Program-made: the position numbers and the translations under genes | Notes under the pieces: model-generated | Seen by the model: only the letters and a program-made list of their open reading frames with translations | Databases searched by the model: none | Told to the model about the DNA's origin: nothing | Assembly: GCA_045652815.1 (NCBI GenBank) | Contig: JAZOLH010000003.1 | Coordinates: forward strand, 1-16,900 | From: UMGS755 sp045652815 | Lineage (GTDB): Bacteria > Bacillota > Clostridia > UBA1381 > UBA9506 | Length of the DNA: 16,900 nt | Reading direction: 5' to 3' | Shown: positions 13,807-16,900 of the stretch, piece by piece | Layout of the letters: every line of letters begins with the position of its first letter | Numbering within the stretch: the first letter of the stretch is position 1

Positions 13807-14862
13807 TTATTTTGCCTCCCCTTTTATCTCGACTTTCTCCTCGCTCATAATGAGCGCGCCCAGTTCTTTTGCGGTAATTTCGCCATATTCATCGGAGCAA
13901 ACCGCAGGGCGACCGTTATAGCGTGAAATCGCATATTCTAAAACATCAATATCTTTAATGTGGAAACAAACAGGCGCCGCATCATCCTGATTGATAACAG
14001 GCAGAATCTGCTTAATTTCATCCATTTTTTCGGTTTTAATCTTAAGCATCTGCTTGCCCGCACTAACAACTTTGCCACCAAAGTCTAAAAACAGAGCCTG
14101 CTTTTTGGAGCAAACAGCATTCAGCATGGGAAAGTCAGGTCTAAAGGGTGCAAGCTGCCAGATTTCCTTTGTTGCGGCTGCAGTCAGCGCAGGGCTTGCG
14201 CCGGAGAGACCAACAGCAGCACATTTATTGTGCACCAAAGACGGTACATAATCGCCATACACTTCTGGAGTTAAAAACTTGCCGCTATCGGCTAGTGAAA
14301 ACAGCGGAACTGTTGTAAACGCCTGCAATTCAGACAGGACAGAAAGGGTATCTTCCACATCCATATGAGAAATGCCAAAAGCCGTAACGCCTAAAGGTTG
14401 CAGGGCAATCAGCATGGAGATAGCCTCTTGCAGATTCTCCTCTGCATCTAAAACGGAAACACCCACACAAATGGGCATATCAAACACGGCTTCACGGATG
14501 GCACGGATGGCGCATCTTGCGCTGACAACATCAGCACAATCGGTTAAGAACACCATAGAAACGCCCTGATTGTCAAGCCACATCGTACGGGATAAAACCC
14601 ATTCATAGAGCGCTTCATATTCAAAATCTTTTACCACCGAAAGAGAAATCTGACCTGCCACAAAACCCTGATCAGCCACAATGTCCAACAGGTCTAAAAT
14701 AGTATCGGCCTCTTCAGAATCCATATCTTTAACGGGTGGCGCAATTAAAACGTGCGCCCCTGCATCCATATGCTCTTCTGTCATAGAAAGATGCTCACCA
14801 TCGGCTTCGGAGAGAACCAACAGATTTGATTTTAAAATTTCCTGAAGTTGTGAATGTGTCAT
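13807..14862 (-). CDS. Degenerate homocysteine S-methyltransferase-domain protein (MetH N-terminal module-like)
   Basis: The 351-residue product follows the N-terminal homocysteine-binding barrel of cobalamin-dependent methionine synthase. HMDAGAHVLIAPP (31-43) corresponds to the YIEAGADII strand, FEYEALYEWVL (80-90) and DNQGVSMVFLTDCADVVSAR (97-116) to the following helices, and TPEVYGDYVPSLV (198-210) to the TPEEFAEYVPALV segment. The zinc site is gone: the usual NCS reads SHM (H166) and the usual GGCCGTTP reads VGLSGASP (217-224; L219, S220). Residues from about 255 to 325 (VLEYAISRYNGRPAVCS) resemble a shortened pterin-binding domain. It is therefore unlikely to act as a methyltransferase; a binding or regulatory role is guesswork. 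It lies in the birA-recR operon, one base before recR. Homology is by my own motif comparison. Confidence 0.72.
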   Translation of the reverse strand: MTHSQLQEILKSNLLVLSEADGEHLSMTEEHMDAGAHVLIAPPVKDMDSEEADTILDLLDIVADQGFVAGQISLSVVKDFEYEALYEWVLSRTMWLDNQGVSMVFLTDCADVVSARCAIRAIREAVFDMPICVGVSVLDAEENLQEAISMLIALQPLGVTAFGISHMDVEDTLSVLSELQAFTTVPLFSLADSGKFLTPEVYGDYVPSLVHNKCAAVGLSGASPALTAAATKEIWQLAPFRPDFPMLNAVCSKKQALFLDFGGKVVSAGKQMLKIKTEKMDEIKQILPVINQDDAAPVCFHIKDIDVLEYAISRYNGRPAVCSDEYGEITAKELGALIMSEEKVEIKGEAK

Positions 14863-14882
14863 AAGTCACCGCCTGTTTTATT

Positions 14883-16202
14883 TTAGGGAAGGATGCTCTC
14901 AAGCTGAGATTCCATCGCTTCAATCTGCTTGTTACGAACAAGGAAATTGCCTTTTCCGTCAACAGTTACAAAATAACTTCTCTCGTCAAAAGGACGACAA
15001 ACAACAGTATGCACTGCGCCATCCCGTCTTTCATAACGAATGGTAATCGCCTTGTTAGAAGCACTGCCTGCGCGGGTGTAACCATCTAAAGACAACCCGA
15101 TAATCGACTGATATACTTTTAAGAATTTGTTGGCATTCACGCCTTGACCGTTGACTGTGTAACTACCCGTATCGCTATAACCAACGGTTGTGATGTGATA
15201 CTCTTTCTCTAAACCTGTGATATCAATTTTGCTCACATCCTGCAGGTTTTCAACGTGAATCAGTTTATTGGCAAGATCTAAATAAGTCTTAGATAAAAAG
15301 CCTAAAGAATCAGAGAGAACCTGATACACACAGGAGTTGCCCGAAAGTTTAACATAAGTCAGGCCACCTTCTGCCTTACCTACCGTGACTGTGTAACTTT
15401 CGCCGCTATCGGTTTTGATTGTATAAGTTGCGCGGGGATTTGTAAAACCATATGCGCTGTCGCTTTCGGGATTCGCAATGGCTTTTGCCGCGGAAAGAGT
15501 GGCAATTTGAGGCAAGAACTCTTGTGTCAGAGCATAGTCGTTGCCTTCTTTTACGATCGGCGCAGTCATCTGCCAAACATCATCTTTTTTTGTTAAGATA
15601 ACAGCCTCTGCCCCATCCTGACGCAAGGAAATGCCGGTGATGGCATCAGCAGTTGTTTGGTAAAGAGTTAAATCCAAAAGATTTGATAAAGATGCTGCTA
15701 AATTATCGCATCCACCTGCCGATTTTGTGTAAATCTTTGTTTTATCGTCAATGGTTACATAACAAAGAGAGCCCTCGATGGTTGTTTTTCCAATGAAAAT
15801 GCTAGTCACTTTGCCGCCTTTTTCCTGAAATTGTACCATTCTCTCGGGTGCATCCAAGCCATAGGGCGCTAAATCGGATACATTTTCCGCAATCAGTTCC
15901 TGCGCAGTTAAGAAGGAACACTCATACAGCAGGGAGTTAATACGCGCCTGAGACAAGGGCAAAGCACTGTTGCCGGGGCAAACCCAACGACCGTTTTCCT
16001 TGACTAATTTATACGTACCGTCAAGACTTGTCACAACGATACTTTCTATGTTATCTCTGTTTGTTTCTAAAATGGTAATTGCCTCTTCTTCAGGCAGAGT
16101 TTCAATGTTTTCTTCGGGGTTATATTGCATCACAAAATAAAGACCGCCGCAAAGGAGTGCGATCACGCAGGTGATAATAATAATGTTTCTGATTGGCTTC
16201 AT
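14883..16202 (-). CDS. Membrane-anchored DUF4340 domain protein
   Basis: The 439-residue product has one N-terminal hydrophobic segment (about 7-25, after MKPIRN), predicting an anchored extracytoplasmic protein; no convincing lipobox is present. The rest is beta-rich and appears to hold three similar modules at about 52-180, 186-311 and 320-435. Each has a DG or W-containing strand, a helix ending in L..L..L, the motif YGL/F..P and a glycine-rich YVTI/YVKL hairpin (LAPYGLDAPERMV at 111-123; SAYGFTNPRATY at 249-260). This is the DUF4340 pattern, often found near ABC-type gliding-like transporters (GldG); none is seen here. Function is unknown. It lies between birA and the MetH-like gene, with an AAGGA binding site and a gap of about 24 bases. 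Confidence 0.82.
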   Translation of the reverse strand: MKPIRNIIIITCVIALLCGGLYFVMQYNPEENIETLPEEEAITILETNRDNIESIVVTSLDGTYKLVKENGRWVCPGNSALPLSQARINSLLYECSFLTAQELIAENVSDLAPYGLDAPERMVQFQEKGGKVTSIFIGKTTIEGSLCYVTIDDKTKIYTKSAGGCDNLAASLSNLLDLTLYQTTADAITGISLRQDGAEAVILTKKDDVWQMTAPIVKEGNDYALTQEFLPQIATLSAAKAIANPESDSAYGFTNPRATYTIKTDSGESYTVTVGKAEGGLTYVKLSGNSCVYQVLSDSLGFLSKTYLDLANKLIHVENLQDVSKIDITGLEKEYHITTVGYSDTGSYTVNGQGVNANKFLKVYQSIIGLSLDGYTRAGSASNKAITIRYERRDGAVHTVVCRPFDERSYFVTVDGKGNFLVRNKQIEAMESQLESILP

Positions 16203-16226
16203 TCTTCGTCAATCCTTTCAATATCT

Positions 16227-16900
16227 TTATAAGATAGGTCGCAAAAAGTTAACTTCTCCACTAGACAAAAACAGCGTTTCGCCCTCTTTGGTCTCCACAA
16301 CCAGTCGCGCATCTTCATCAATAGAAATCGCCTTGCCACTTGTATGATTCCCTTGATAAACAAAAGTCACTTCCCTGCCAAGCACGCAGGAAGCCGACCG
16401 ATAGACATCCAAAAACGCTCTGTCTGAAAGTGTGCCATAGAATTTGTTAAACTCTTTCACAATGGCAGCACAAAGTTTTAGTTTGTCAATGTTTTGATTG
16501 GGGGCAATTTCAGCTAGTGATGTGGCGATCTCCTGAATTTCCGGCGCATAGCCACCCTCGGGCGGTGCCAGATTCACGCCGATTCCCAGCACTAAAAAGG
16601 GTTCATCACCGATAAAATGACCCTCTGCCAAAATACCGCAGAGTTTTTTGTTTTGGTAGTATAAATCATTCACCCATTTGATTTGCGTCGAAACACCAAG
16701 CGTTTCTAAAATTGCATTATGAACACTTGTTGCGGCGCAGGCGGTGATTAATCCAAAATCCGAAAAGGAAACGTTCGGCCGCAGGAGTAAACTCATATAA
16801 AGCCCGTCGCCTTTAGGCGAATAAAAGGTTCGCCCGCTTCTGCCTCGACCTGCATTTTGAAACTCTGCCAAAACCAAAGTTCCCTCAGGAAATCCTTCGA
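16227..16900 (-). CDS. birA: Biotin--[acetyl-CoA-carboxylase] ligase BirA, partial
   Basis: It activates biotin with ATP and attaches it to the biotin carrier protein of carboxylases. The frame is open through the right edge (…EGFPEGTLVLAEFQ…), so the TTG at 16877 is internal and the N-terminal part, including any winged-helix repressor domain, lies outside. Seen are the biotinyl-AMP loop NAGRGRSGRTFYSPKGDGLY, the substrate segment IKWVNDLYYQNKKLCGILAEG (usual KWPND, here with valine) and LGIGVNL. The C-terminal SH3-like domain (about GREVTFVYQGNHTSGKAISI) is present as in normal BirA. It stops 24 bases before the DUF4340 gene. Whether it is also a regulator cannot be told here. Confidence 0.94.
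   Translation of the reverse strand, partial: EGFPEGTLVLAEFQNAGRGRSGRTFYSPKGDGLYMSLLLRPNVSFSDFGLITACAATSVHNAILETLGVSTQIKWVNDLYYQNKKLCGILAEGHFIGDEPFLVLGIGVNLAPPEGGYAPEIQEIATSLAEIAPNQNIDKLKLCAAIVKEFNKFYGTLSDRAFLDVYRSASCVLGREVTFVYQGNHTSGKAISIDEDARLVVETKEGETLFLSSGEVNFLRPIL

Noticed and set aside
14493..14510. Tandem 9-bp repeat CACGGATGG x2
   Set aside because: Two copies inside a coding region that simply encode the helix AIRAIREA; chance or codon-level similarity is sufficient.

Overview
The window looks like ordinary chromosomal DNA from a member of the Bacillota, most likely a Clostridia-type anaerobe. The basis is moderate GC content, strong GGAGG-type ribosome binding sites, dense co-directional operons, and a typical gene set: PriA-Def-Fmt in order, a RelQ-type small alarmone synthetase, a type III glutamine synthetase, a TlyA/YqxC methylase and a paired M16 peptidase system like Bacillus YmfF/YmfH. 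I see no insertion sequence, prophage, CRISPR array, rRNA or tRNA, and no gene-free stretch above 170 bases.

Layout. (1) Bases 1-2672, plus strand: the 3' end of priA, then def, fmt and an exonuclease III gene, closely spaced as one operon for replication restart, N-formylmethionine metabolism and DNA repair. (2) 2669-3646, minus strand: a complete Xer-type tyrosine recombinase whose stop codon overlaps that of the exonuclease. It has a perfect-consensus promoter and a 30-bp near-perfect inverted repeat between promoter and start codon. (3) 3827-5945, plus strand: nth, tlyA and relQ as a three-gene operon with its own promoter, closed by a bidirectional terminator. (4) 5987-8092, minus strand: a stand-alone type III glutamine synthetase with its own promoter. 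(5) 8227-16900, minus strand: one long operon read as birA (partial), a DUF4340 protein, a methionine-synthase-like pseudoenzyme, recR, a TrmN6-like methylase, rsmI, the M16 pair and lgt, ending in a hairpin terminator.

Most genes are housekeeping. The two items most worth a second look are the Xer gene with its adjacent inverted repeat, and the protein encoded just upstream of recR. The repeat has a dif-like 11-6-11 geometry, and it sits where gene orientation changes from mostly plus to all minus, as expected near a replication terminus. The protein upstream of recR clearly follows the homocysteine S-methyltransferase fold of MetH but has lost all three zinc-binding cysteines. No wholly new multi-gene system is evident.
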